NCBI GenBank assembly: GCA_021324715.1
Contig: JAJPIN010000255.1
Coordinates: 1-7,939, forward strand
DNA: 7,939 nt
From: Nitrososphaeria archaeon
Lineage (GTDB): Archaea > Thermoproteota > Nitrososphaeria > Nitrososphaerales > Nitrososphaeraceae
Direction: 5' to 3'
Below, piece by piece: positions 1-6,943 of this stretch (position 1 is the stretch's first letter; each line of letters begins with the position of its first letter). Below the pieces are notes generated by a model that saw only the letters and a list, made by a program, of their open reading frames with translations, had not been told where the DNA came from and ran no database searches. The position numbers and the translations under genes were made by a program.

Positions 1-80
1 ACCAAAGCAATGCTGCTTACAAGCAAGAAGCTAGATACTACTAAGCTTGCAACTATTAAACTACGATTCATTATTCGCAT
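1..80 (-). CDS. N-terminal end of a probable exported protein (partial, runs off left edge)
   Basis: Read on the minus strand, an ATG at 80-78 opens a frame that stays open to base 1 (26 whole codons). It encodes a short N-region with Arg2 and Arg6, followed by an uninterrupted hydrophobic stretch from about residue 8 to 26 rich in Leu, Val, Ser and Ala. That is the pattern of a Sec signal peptide or N-terminal membrane anchor. A second in-frame ATG at 71-69 (residue 4) could be the real start, since the AT-rich box at 96-104 lies about 27 nt from it. The mature protein is outside the window, so no function can be given. The gene is divergent from purB. The plus-strand frames over the same bases look less protein-like. 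Confidence 0.6.
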   Translation of the reverse strand, partial: MRIMNRSLIVASLVVSSFLLVSSIAL

Positions 81-95
81 TGTATTATATCCCAC

Positions 96-104
96 TATAA
101 ATAT
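96..104 (-). promoter_or_regulatory. TATA-like box for the left-edge exported-protein gene
   Basis: On the minus strand this reads ATATTTATA. It lies about 20 nt upstream of the first ATG (80) and about 27 nt upstream of the second (71), as expected for an archaeal TATA box serving a leaderless or nearly leaderless transcript. The whole region is AT-rich, so the assignment is tentative. Confidence 0.35.
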
Positions 105-203
105 TATTCTAAGATAAGAATAAAATATTTTAATTTAAATTATAAATTTGTTGAAATTATAGGTTAGGTAGAGATTAATTTCAATTTTTATATTAAAAAT
201 AAT

Positions 204-215
204 AATATTTATTTT
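204..215 (+). promoter_or_regulatory. Candidate TATA box for purB
   Basis: An AATATTTATTTT-type stretch is centred about 29 nt before the purB ATG at 239. No Shine-Dalgarno sequence precedes the ATG, which fits leaderless transcription. A second TATATTA-like stretch near 189-195 would give a leader of roughly 20 nt instead. The 81-238 region is nearly all A/T, so position rather than uniqueness is the main argument. Confidence 0.3.
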
Positions 216-238
216 ACGTTTATTAATTCCTAAATTAG

Positions 239-1606
239 ATGCCAATTTTACCTATTGATTCTGGGAGATATGGAAGTACTGAAATAAGGAAAATTTTTGA
301 TGAGGAAACTCGACTTGTATATCAACTTGACTTCGAAGCAGAGGTTGCATTATCACAGGGCAAGTTCAACCTCATTCCTCTCAATGCCTCAAAAGAAATT
401 TCTAGAATAGCAAGATCAAACAAAATCACAATGAAGAGGATTAAGGATCTGGAAAAAATTACTGAGCATGACACAGCTTCGATAGTACAAGCCATTAGTG
501 AACATTGCTCACCTTCAACAAAACCATGGATACATTATGGATTGACCAGTAACGATGTTATAGATACATCTACTTCAATGCAATTAAAGGATGCATTTGA
601 AATAATTGAACCAAAAATTTTAAAATTAATTTCACTACTAATAAAAAAGATAAGAAAATTTAATGTGTTACCTTCCGTAGGAAGAACTCATGGACAACAT
701 GCAAGCATAATATCTTTTGGACTAAAATTTGCGGTATGGGCAAATGAACTTTCATACCATATAGATAGAATAGAAGAAGGCAAGAAGAGATTTCTATTAT
801 GTAAGACCTTAGGAGTAGTTGGAACGGGGTCATTAATGGGATCAAAAGCGTTGGATGTTCAAAACGACGTGTCCAAGTCACTTGGACTTTGGTCTATAGA
901 GGCTGCAACACAAGTAATTCCCAGAGAGAGATTAGCAGAAGTTCAATTTATTATTTCATTAATAGGATGCACGTTAGATAAGATGGCAACAGAAATAAGA
1001 AATTTACAGAGAACTGAAATCGGTGAGGTTGAAGAACCGTTTAAAAAAGGCCAGTTGGGCAGTAGTGCAGTTCCAGTAAAAAGAAATCCTATTAAGAGTG
1101 AAAGAATATCATCCCTTGCAAGGATACTTCGTTCCTTTTCAATTATTTCTCAAGAGAATATTTCATTATGGCACGAAAGAGATCTCTCAAATTCCGCAAA
1201 TGAGAGATTTACTATTCCGATGGCGGTCATTCTTTTAGATGAAATGGTAGGTAGTATGATAAAGGTAATTGAAGGACTAAACGTAAATAGACAAAAAATT
1301 CTAGAGAATATTAATAAAACAAGGGGAAGAATTTTTGCAGAATTCATTCTTGAAGCACTAGTTAAGAAAGGGATTCCTCGAATGAGCGCATATGATAAAA
1401 TACAACGTTCTGCATTCGAAACACTTGCAAGTGACAAAGATTTTAAAGAAGTGGTAATGCAGGATCCTTTCATCGGAGCCAATTTAGACAGGAAGGAATT
1501 GAGAATAATATTTGATCCAAATTCCCATCTGGCTGCATCAACAAAAATAATAAACAATGTCATAAAGAAAGCCGAACAAGTACGCAAAAATTACAAAGTT
1601 CGTTAA
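239..1606 (+). CDS. purB: Adenylosuccinate lyase
   Basis: Adenylosuccinate lyase carries out two beta-eliminations in purine synthesis: SAICAR to AICAR plus fumarate, and adenylosuccinate to AMP plus fumarate. It is a cytosolic homotetramer of the fumarase/aspartase superfamily. The 455-residue length is normal. The conserved blocks are in order: the TSNDVID segment at residues 103-109, the GRTHGQHA block at 148-155 with the expected catalytic His151, and the superfamily signature GSSAVPVKRNP at 274-284, whose serines sit on the mobile catalytic loop. The signature carries Val-Pro-Val where many enzymes have Met-Pro-Tyr or Met-Pro-His; KRNP is intact. The ATG at 239 gives a normal N-terminus with no Shine-Dalgarno upstream. 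The gene is divergent from the left-edge gene, and its stop overlaps the stop of the convergent asparagine-synthase-like gene. Confidence 0.96.
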   Translation: MPILPIDSGRYGSTEIRKIFDEETRLVYQLDFEAEVALSQGKFNLIPLNASKEISRIARSNKITMKRIKDLEKITEHDTASIVQAISEHCSPSTKPWIHYGLTSNDVIDTSTSMQLKDAFEIIEPKILKLISLLIKKIRKFNVLPSVGRTHGQHASIISFGLKFAVWANELSYHIDRIEEGKKRFLLCKTLGVVGTGSLMGSKALDVQNDVSKSLGLWSIEAATQVIPRERLAEVQFIISLIGCTLDKMATEIRNLQRTEIGEVEEPFKKGQLGSSAVPVKRNPIKSERISSLARILRSFSIISQENISLWHERDLSNSANERFTIPMAVILLDEMVGSMIKVIEGLNVNRQKILENINKTRGRIFAEFILEALVKKGIPRMSAYDKIQRSAFETLASDKDFKEVVMQDPFIGANLDRKELRIIFDPNSHLAASTKIINNVIKKAEQVRKNYKVR

Positions 1607-2355
1607 TCTATTTTCTTATAATATCGATGGATTAGAGAACCGTATTGAAGTGCTTTTTTTCTCCTAATTATCACTTCTGATGGTATGTCAAAAGCTAGTG
1701 CTATCTTTCTAATTATATGCTTTCTTAGAAGATCATCGTTGCTAATTATTTTAGCATAAATTGGAAACATCATTGCGACAGAAATAAATCCTTTTGAGAG
1801 AAACGGTTGTAATATACTGATATGATATCTAATTGCTATCTGTTTTATTTCATCTATTAATTCCAGTTCTTTCAAGATTTTTGATTCAATAGTTGCATTG
1901 ATGGTATCACTACCTTTATCAAATATATATCTGAAATTATTGTATCCGCAAAAAAGTTCATCAAAACCGTTAGCTGTTAGTACGAAAGGGGTGCCATTCT
2001 TACTCGCTAATTTAGCTATGTAATTAAACGCAATACAATTTTCTATGTGAGATGGATTATTACACGAAATTTCTTTCTTAATTTTTTTTGAAACTATTGC
2101 AAAATCATCTTTGTCTATTTCTAAAATTTTGTGATTGATTTTGATTTTTTGCGATATTGATTTTGAAAATTCTATATCATTGGAATGAGGAAATCCAACA
2201 GTAAATAGCGTAGTATCGATACCCATATTTTTGCAAATCATTGCAAGCAAGGTACTATCGATACCACCTGAAAAAGCAATACCAATTTTATTAATCCCTT
2301 TTAGATTTTCAGATACCGTTGCAAATAATGCATTGATTAGGTCTAAATTGTACAA
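1603..2355 (-). CDS. Stand-alone asparagine-synthase (synthetase domain) protein, no glutaminase domain
   Basis: This 250-residue protein corresponds to the ATP-pyrophosphatase half of asparagine synthetase B. The PP-loop SGGIDS is at residues 29-34, the family motif NGFDELFCGY at 129-138, and a basic RRKKALQYGS segment near the C-terminus (231-240). The N-terminal class II glutaminase domain, with its catalytic Cys2, is absent, so the protein would need free ammonia or a partner amidotransferase. By family logic it activates a carboxylate as an acyl-adenylate for amidation; aspartate is only the default guess. The start is TTG at 2355-2353: an in-frame TAG lies three codons upstream, and the next ATG falls after the PP-loop. 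It is divergent from the QueD-like gene and convergent with purB. The domain is clear; the substrate is not. Confidence 0.85.
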   Translation of the reverse strand: MYNLDLINALFATVSENLKGINKIGIAFSGGIDSTLLAMICKNMGIDTTLFTVGFPHSNDIEFSKSISQKIKINHKILEIDKDDFAIVSKKIKKEISCNNPSHIENCIAFNYIAKLASKNGTPFVLTANGFDELFCGYNNFRYIFDKGSDTINATIESKILKELELIDEIKQIAIRYHISILQPFLSKGFISVAMMFPIYAKIISNDDLLRKHIIRKIALAFDIPSEVIIRRKKALQYGSLIHRYYKKID

Positions 2356-2406
2356 TGCGTTCTAACTAAAATCAGGATTGTCATTAAAATGTTTTAGCAA
2401 CATTCG

Positions 2407-2414
2407 CTTAAATA
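2407..2414. promoter_or_regulatory. TATA-like element in the divergent 2356-2505 intergenic region
   Basis: CTTAAATA on the plus strand reads TATTTAAG on the minus strand, a good archaeal TATA sequence in either direction. For the minus-strand asparagine-synthase-like gene it predicts a transcript start near 2384-2387 and a leader of about 30 nt before the TTG. In the other direction it would give the QueD-like gene a leader of about 70 nt. The same octamer is the proposed valS TATA box at 3419-3426. Confidence 0.4.
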
Positions 2415-2474
2415 TCGTAAAACTTCATTTTTTCATTGAAACTTTTGCAATTATGAATTTGTAAAAAGCAACTT

Positions 2475-2482
2475 GTATATAT
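2475..2482 (+). promoter_or_regulatory. TATA box for the QueD-like fusion gene
   Basis: GTATATAT is centred about 27 nt before the ATG at 2506, the spacing expected for a leaderless archaeal transcript. It overlaps the in-frame upstream TTG at 2473, which argues that this TTG is not the translation start. Confidence 0.5.
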
Positions 2483-2505
2483 CTGGATTCTTTGAAATAA
2501 AAACG

Positions 2506-3315
2506 ATGAAGAAAATAATTCTGGATGAAGATCTCAAATATATTGACAAAAAGGGAAATTTGTTGAGGAGTAAGACAGAATTATCTTTCTCAAGATTACT
2601 TTCATTCCTTGAAAAAGATTACCAATATGACTTTAAAATTAAGCTAATGAACGGTAAGGAGGTAAATGTTGATTTTAAGGTTGATGACAAATACATAGAA
2701 ATTTTAGATTCTGATACAGACCTTGATAAATTCAATGAAATAAAAAAAAATAATCCTGATCTTGATATCATTGGTATTGGTAAATCAAAGTTTGGTGTCA
2801 AATCAGGTGATTTTGAAACAATATCATTCGTTGATTCTGACAAGGATCAAGTAGGTTCTATATTTTTAGAGGATTCATCACTTGCATTTGACTACGCACA
2901 TATTTTACCTCTAGTAGAAAAGTGTTCGATACTACATGGTCATACCTCCACTGTCATGGTGGAGATCATTGGAAAAATGGTAAATAACCTGGTTATTGAT
3001 TTTAGCGATGCAAAAAGAATTATCAAAGATACTCTATCAACTCTAGATCACAAGTTCTTTATTAATAGGAAATATGTTTACAAAGAAGATAGTATTCACT
3101 ATTACGTATCATTTGAAGGTCCGCGTGGATTTTTCAATCTTCAGCTTCCAAAGGATACAACATTCCTTTTGCCTGGAGAGGCAACAGTTGAGAATCTCTC
3201 ATCTATAATCATACAGCTCTTGTCGTCAAAAATGCCTCCAAATATAGAAGCTTTGGGAGTTTATATTTATGAAGGCGTAAATAAGGGTGCACATATTCTG
3301 GCTAACATTAAGTGA
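2506..3315 (+). CDS. QueD/6-pyruvoyl-tetrahydropterin synthase domain fused to an N-terminal nuclease-like domain
   Basis: The 269-residue product has two parts. Residues about 118-269 are a complete QueD/PTPS domain. His132, His144 and His146 (HGH) are the expected zinc ligands. Cys140 sits in the C-x3-HGH arrangement of bacterial QueD. VIDF is at 163-166, the Asp181-His182 catalytic pair is in LDHKF, Thr227-Glu229 lie in the pterin-binding segment, and Glu256 comes near the end. QueD turns 7,8-dihydroneopterin triphosphate into 6-carboxytetrahydropterin for preQ0, which feeds archaeosine in archaeal tRNA; a folate/pterin role is the alternative. Residues 1 to about 115 are extra. RSKTE at 21-25, VDF at 55-57, YIEIL at 63-67 and a following helix then strand resemble a PD-(D/E)xK fold whose lysine is replaced by leucine. 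That reading is inference. The ATG at 2506 is preferred over the TTG at 2473 because a TATA box overlaps the latter. Confidence 0.85.
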   Translation: MKKIILDEDLKYIDKKGNLLRSKTELSFSRLLSFLEKDYQYDFKIKLMNGKEVNVDFKVDDKYIEILDSDTDLDKFNEIKKNNPDLDIIGIGKSKFGVKSGDFETISFVDSDKDQVGSIFLEDSSLAFDYAHILPLVEKCSILHGHTSTVMVEIIGKMVNNLVIDFSDAKRIIKDTLSTLDHKFFINRKYVYKEDSIHYYVSFEGPRGFFNLQLPKDTTFLLPGEATVENLSSIIIQLLSSKMPPNIEALGVYIYEGVNKGAHILANIK

Positions 3316-3321
3316 GTATCG

Positions 3322-3331
3322 GAAATATTTC
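3322..3331. repeat. 10-bp perfect palindrome just after the QueD-like gene
   Basis: GAAATATTTC begins 7 nt after the stop codon. It has no loop and only two G:C pairs, so it is a poor terminator hairpin and could equally be a protein site or chance. The rest of the 144-nt gap to valS holds an 8-bp direct repeat (AAGTGAGT at 3310-3317 and 3350-3357) and the valS promoter. I found no gene there. Confidence 0.2.
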
Positions 3332-3418
3332 TAATAGTAATAAATCATAAAGTGAGTTTATATTAAAAAATGCTAATAGCTGTTATTTCCATCAATCTAA
3401 ATTCTTTTAAAGCATGAA

Positions 3419-3426
3419 CTTAAATA
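3419..3426 (+). promoter_or_regulatory. TATA box of valS
   Basis: CTTAAATA is a strong match to the archaeal TATA consensus in a less AT-rich setting than the other candidates. Its centre is about 37 nt before the valS ATG, so transcription should start near 3448-3452, giving a leader of about 10 nt with no room for a Shine-Dalgarno site. It probably also drives the downstream dehydrogenase gene. Confidence 0.55.
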
Positions 3427-3459
3427 CAAGCCTTCTAGTGGATTAGTTCTAACATAAAC

Positions 3460-5805
3460 ATGCAACAAAAAATTAATGAGAAGGTATGGAATTCTAATAT
3501 TGAAAATGCTATTCTGAAAAAATGGAATCAGGATAGAATCTATGAATTCAAAGTTTATGGTGGGAATAATTATGTAATTGATACTCCTCCTCCTTATCCG
3601 TCAGGGCGACCATGGCATATAGGAGCAGCTGCACACTATGCACAAATTGACATGATAGCACGAACAGCTAGAATGTCTGGAAAAAATGTATATTTTCCTA
3701 TAGGTATAGATAGAAATGGACTTCCAGTAGAAATTTACACTGAGAAAAAACACAAAATTAAGATGCGACAGACAGACAGGGAAGAATTTCTTAACCTTTG
3801 TAGGATCTCACTGGATGATTTAGAGAAAGAAATGATCCAAATTATGAAAAGTATCGGTCTCAGTGCTAATTTTGACGAGTATTATAGGACTGATTCTAAT
3901 GAATATCGCACATTAACTCAAAGTACTTTTATTAATTTATGGAGAAGAGGATTGGTTTATTCTGCTAATCGACCGAATAATTATTGTCCTAGCTGTGGAA
4001 CTACCATTGCAGATGCAGAACTAATCTATGAAGAAAGAAAGACAATTCTAGTCTATTTGAAGTTTAGATTAAATAATGAGAACGAGGATCTGATTGTTGC
4101 TACAACTCGGCCTGAATTAATTTTTGCATGCCAATGCGTTATAGTGAACCCTGACGATACTAGATACCAAAGGCTACACAATAAGGAGGTTATCCTACCT
4201 TTGTTCGATAGAGTAGTAAAGATCTTGCCACATCATTCAACAAAGTCAGATTTTGGTTCGGGAGCAGTAATGGTTTGTAGTTACGGAGATCTTAACGATG
4301 TACAAGTATTTAGAGAATTGGGGTTAAGAGAAATTATTGCCATAGACCAACATGGCAGGATAAGTGAAAGTGGAGGTAATTATTCTACATTAACTATCGA
4401 TAATGCAAGAAAGAAAATTATCGAGGATTTGAAAAATAACGGATACATTGTAAAACAAGAATCAATCCTTCATAGAATTCCAATTTGCGAAAGAAGTAAA
4501 TCTCCAGTAGAAATAATTCCAATGCAAGATTATTATATAAAACAACTTATTTTTCTTCCTAAACTTAGAGAGTTTTCCACTTCCCTCACTTTTTATCCAG
4601 AATCTCACAGACAGATATTATTTAATTGGCTGGATTCTGTTGCCATAGATTGGCCCATATCAAGAAGGAGATTCTACGGTACGGAAATTCCGATTTGGTA
4701 TTGTAACAATTGCGGAGAACCGCTACTGCCAGAACCTGGAAAATATTATAGACCCTGGAAAGATAAAGCACCTTTTGATAAATGTACTAAATGTGGACAC
4801 AACAAATTTGCCGGCGACGAAAGAACCTTTGATACATGGATGGATTCTAGCATATCACCTCTGTTTGTAACCAAATATAGTAAGGATAATGACTTTTTTT
4901 TAAATACGTTTCCAACTCAAATAAGACCACAAGCAAAAGACATTGTCAGAACATGGTTGTATTATACGATGTTACGATGTTATCAATTAACAGACAAACT
5001 AGCATGGAGTGATGTATGGGTTATGGGATACGGGGTTGATGAGTATGGCGAAAAAATGAGTAAGAGCAAGGGGAATGTAATTGATCCTTTTCCGATAATA
5101 AGTAGACATGGAGCTGATACTTTTAGATTCTGGTCAGCAATAGAAGCAAATCACGGACAGGACTTTAGATGTTCAGAACAAAAGATAGTAGAAGCTCAAA
5201 AATTTTTAACCAAATTATGGAATATCGGAAGATTTGTATCTTCTTTCGAAATCATTTCATCATATGAATCTGATTTATTATCTTCCGATAGATGGATATT
5301 GGGAGAATTATCAAACTTAGTAAATGAATGCGTCAGAGGCTACAAAGAGTATAATTTCTTTATTCCCGCTTCACAAATAAGAGAATTCACTTGGAATATT
5401 TTCGCTTCTCATTATCTTGAATTGGTAAAATCACGAGCCTACAATGATAAAGTACCAAATAATAGATATTCTGCATTATATACTCTCCATAAATGTTTTT
5501 CAGTAATATTGTTACTATTAGCACCTATATGCCCCTTTATCACGGATAAGTTATGGACTACAATTTATTCTCAAGAAAGTATTCATGTGCAAAAGTTTCC
5601 ATTACATGACAAAGATTATGGAGATATGTGTAAATTTACAAAGGCCATAATTGATTTTAATTCATTAATATGGACTAAAAAACGAGAATCAACAAATGAA
5701 AATGGTAAGCGATATTCACTACGTGATCCTATAAAAGCTGAGATTCCAGACGAATTAAAACAATTTAAGGACGATCTCAAAGAAATGCATAATATTCAAG
5801 TTTAA
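3460..5805 (+). CDS. valS: Valyl-tRNA synthetase
   Basis: This class I synthetase charges tRNA(Val) with valine using ATP. The 781-residue protein shows the HIGH-type motif as HIGA at 53-56, within the PPPYPSGRPWHIG block. A zinc-finger-like CPSC is at 176-179. The inserted CP1 editing domain, which clears Thr-tRNA(Val), has ATTRPE at 214-219 and FGSGAVMVCSYGDLND at 265-280. A second zinc site has cysteines at 415/418 and 442/445. The catalytic GTEIPIWYC block spans 407-415, and KMSKS is at 532-536. An anticodon-binding helical domain follows from about 610. It is shorter than typical bacterial ValRS (about 900 or more residues) because the C-terminal coiled-coil arm is missing; no frameshift is visible. 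Valine rather than leucine or isoleucine specificity is judged from overall resemblance to archaeal ValRS. The ATG at 3460 follows a clear TATA box. Confidence 0.95.
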   Translation: MQQKINEKVWNSNIENAILKKWNQDRIYEFKVYGGNNYVIDTPPPYPSGRPWHIGAAAHYAQIDMIARTARMSGKNVYFPIGIDRNGLPVEIYTEKKHKIKMRQTDREEFLNLCRISLDDLEKEMIQIMKSIGLSANFDEYYRTDSNEYRTLTQSTFINLWRRGLVYSANRPNNYCPSCGTTIADAELIYEERKTILVYLKFRLNNENEDLIVATTRPELIFACQCVIVNPDDTRYQRLHNKEVILPLFDRVVKILPHHSTKSDFGSGAVMVCSYGDLNDVQVFRELGLREIIAIDQHGRISESGGNYSTLTIDNARKKIIEDLKNNGYIVKQESILHRIPICERSKSPVEIIPMQDYYIKQLIFLPKLREFSTSLTFYPESHRQILFNWLDSVAIDWPISRRRFYGTEIPIWYCNNCGEPLLPEPGKYYRPWKDKAPFDKCTKCGHNKFAGDERTFDTWMDSSISPLFVTKYSKDNDFFLNTFPTQIRPQAKDIVRTWLYYTMLRCYQLTDKLAWSDVWVMGYGVDEYGEKMSKSKGNVIDPFPIISRHGADTFRFWSAIEANHGQDFRCSEQKIVEAQKFLTKLWNIGRFVSSFEIISSYESDLLSSDRWILGELSNLVNECVRGYKEYNFFIPASQIREFTWNIFASHYLELVKSRAYNDKVPNNRYSALYTLHKCFSVILLLLAPICPFITDKLWTTIYSQESIHVQKFPLHDKDYGDMCKFTKAIIDFNSLIWTKKRESTNENGKRYSLRDPIKAEIPDELKQFKDDLKEMHNIQV

Positions 5806-5826
5806 TCTCAAACTACTGATAATCTT

Positions 5827-6852
5827 ATGCAAGCTGTTCCCATATATAGTCATGGTAATTCGGATGTATTAAAGTATGTAGATAATTTTCCTACTCCAGT
5901 ACCAAGTTCTTCTGAGATTTTGATTAGGGTGAAATATTGTGGTCTAAATCATCTTGATATTTGGACAAGAATGGGAATTCCAGGTATTTCTATTATGTTT
6001 CCACATATTTGTGGCAGTGATATTGTTGGTACACTACAAGAAGATTATTCAACATTTCCCGAAGGGTCAAGGGTTCTGATATATCCTGGAATTAGCTGTA
6101 ATAACTGTGATAATTGCAAGAATCAAAACGAAGTGTTATGTAATAATTTTTCAATAATTGGTGGTTTGAGCAATTACAACGGTGGTTATGCTGAATATCT
6201 AAGTGTCCCCAAGACAAATGTCATAACTATACCTGATGAGGTAAGTGACGAGCAAGCTGCTACACTCTCAATTTCATATTTAACTGCCTGGAATATTATT
6301 AAAAAACTACAGCTCAAAAAGGATGATACTGTTTTAGTATACGGAGCTTCAGGCGGTCTGGGAATGGCTGTGATTCAAATTGCAAAAGCACTCGGGATTA
6401 AAATTATAAGCACTATATCCGACGATTCTAAATTGGAGTTTGTATATAGTCTTGGCACCGATTATGTGATAAATAGAAATAAAAAAGAAATATCACTGGA
6501 AATAGAAAGAATAACTCATGGTTCAGGGGTTGATGCGGTGGTGGATAATGCGGGTCAGAAAACTTTAACGACAAGTATTAACTCTGTTCGAAAAAATGGA
6601 AAAATTGCATTGTGTGGTACAACAACAGGAAATGTCGCAAATTTTAACATTAGATCTTTTTATTCCAAGCAAATTCAGTTATATGGAATATTGATTGGAT
6701 CAAAATTAGAGTTGTCAGAATTAATTGAATTTATCAATGAGAAAAGAATCTTGCCAAAAATTGATTCTGTGCTCTCATTGAATGAAGTAAAGGATGCTCA
6801 TGATAGATTAGAAAGTGGAAAACAATTGGGTAAGATTTTGATCAAAATATAG
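5827..6852 (+). CDS. Zinc-binding medium-chain dehydrogenase/quinone-oxidoreductase-like, catalytic zinc site absent
   Basis: A 341-residue MDR-superfamily oxidoreductase. The N-terminal GroES-like domain carries the structural zinc loop with cysteines at 91, 94, 97 and 105 (C-x2-C-x2-C-x7-C). The Rossmann domain has the NAD(P)-binding motif GASGGLG at 173-179. The catalytic-zinc ligands of true alcohol dehydrogenases appear lost: the usual first Cys is Asn41 in CGLNHLD, and the usual GHE histidine is Ser64 in CGSD. This combination matches the group labelled Zn_ADH_like1 in domain databases (as I recall it), closer in chemistry to quinone or enone reductases. The substrate is unknown. It lies 21 nt behind valS on the same strand, with no strong promoter of its own and no Shine-Dalgarno site, so cotranscription is likely. 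The valS stop happens to be in the same frame as this ATG. Confidence 0.85.
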   Translation: MQAVPIYSHGNSDVLKYVDNFPTPVPSSSEILIRVKYCGLNHLDIWTRMGIPGISIMFPHICGSDIVGTLQEDYSTFPEGSRVLIYPGISCNNCDNCKNQNEVLCNNFSIIGGLSNYNGGYAEYLSVPKTNVITIPDEVSDEQAATLSISYLTAWNIIKKLQLKKDDTVLVYGASGGLGMAVIQIAKALGIKIISTISDDSKLEFVYSLGTDYVINRNKKEISLEIERITHGSGVDAVVDNAGQKTLTTSINSVRKNGKIALCGTTTGNVANFNIRSFYSKQIQLYGILIGSKLELSELIEFINEKRILPKIDSVLSLNEVKDAHDRLESGKQLGKILIKI

Positions 6853-6943
6853 TAAATAACCTCTACCAAAGCAATCAATAGTATTTGTTTCATACACAAT
6901 AAACAGAATTGTATCTGTCTCTTCCTGATGCTTGAAGTTTAAC

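Noticed and set aside
1..117. Open plus-strand frames at the left edge (one to 117, another ending at TAA 42-44).
   Set aside because: The minus strand over the same bases encodes a convincing signal peptide with start codon and promoter, a better explanation.
104..123. Stem-loop with 7-bp arms TTATTCT and AGAATAA around a 6-nt loop.
   Set aside because: Only one G:C pair, in a divergent promoter region of almost pure A/T; likely chance and too weak for a terminator.
1150..1587. Long minus-strand open frame inside purB (145 codons), and a shorter one at 660-881.
   Set aside because: Antisense shadows of a strongly conserved gene; the translations show no recognisable motif.
2356..2403. In-frame upstream extension of the asparagine-synthase-like gene: ATG at 2403, interrupted by TAG at 2364-2362.
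   Set aside because: It could suggest a nonsense mutation or recoded TAG. However, the TTG start already gives 28 residues ahead of the PP-loop, enough for this family, and nothing supports conservation of the extension or pyrrolysine use.
2619..2843. Minus-strand open frame inside the QueD-like gene.
   Set aside because: Shadow of the sense gene, low-complexity Ser/Leu composition and no promoter.
6865..6875. 11-bp ACCAAAGCAAT identical to bases 1-11.
   Set aside because: Such short matches are expected by chance in 8 kb; neither copy is part of a larger repeat.
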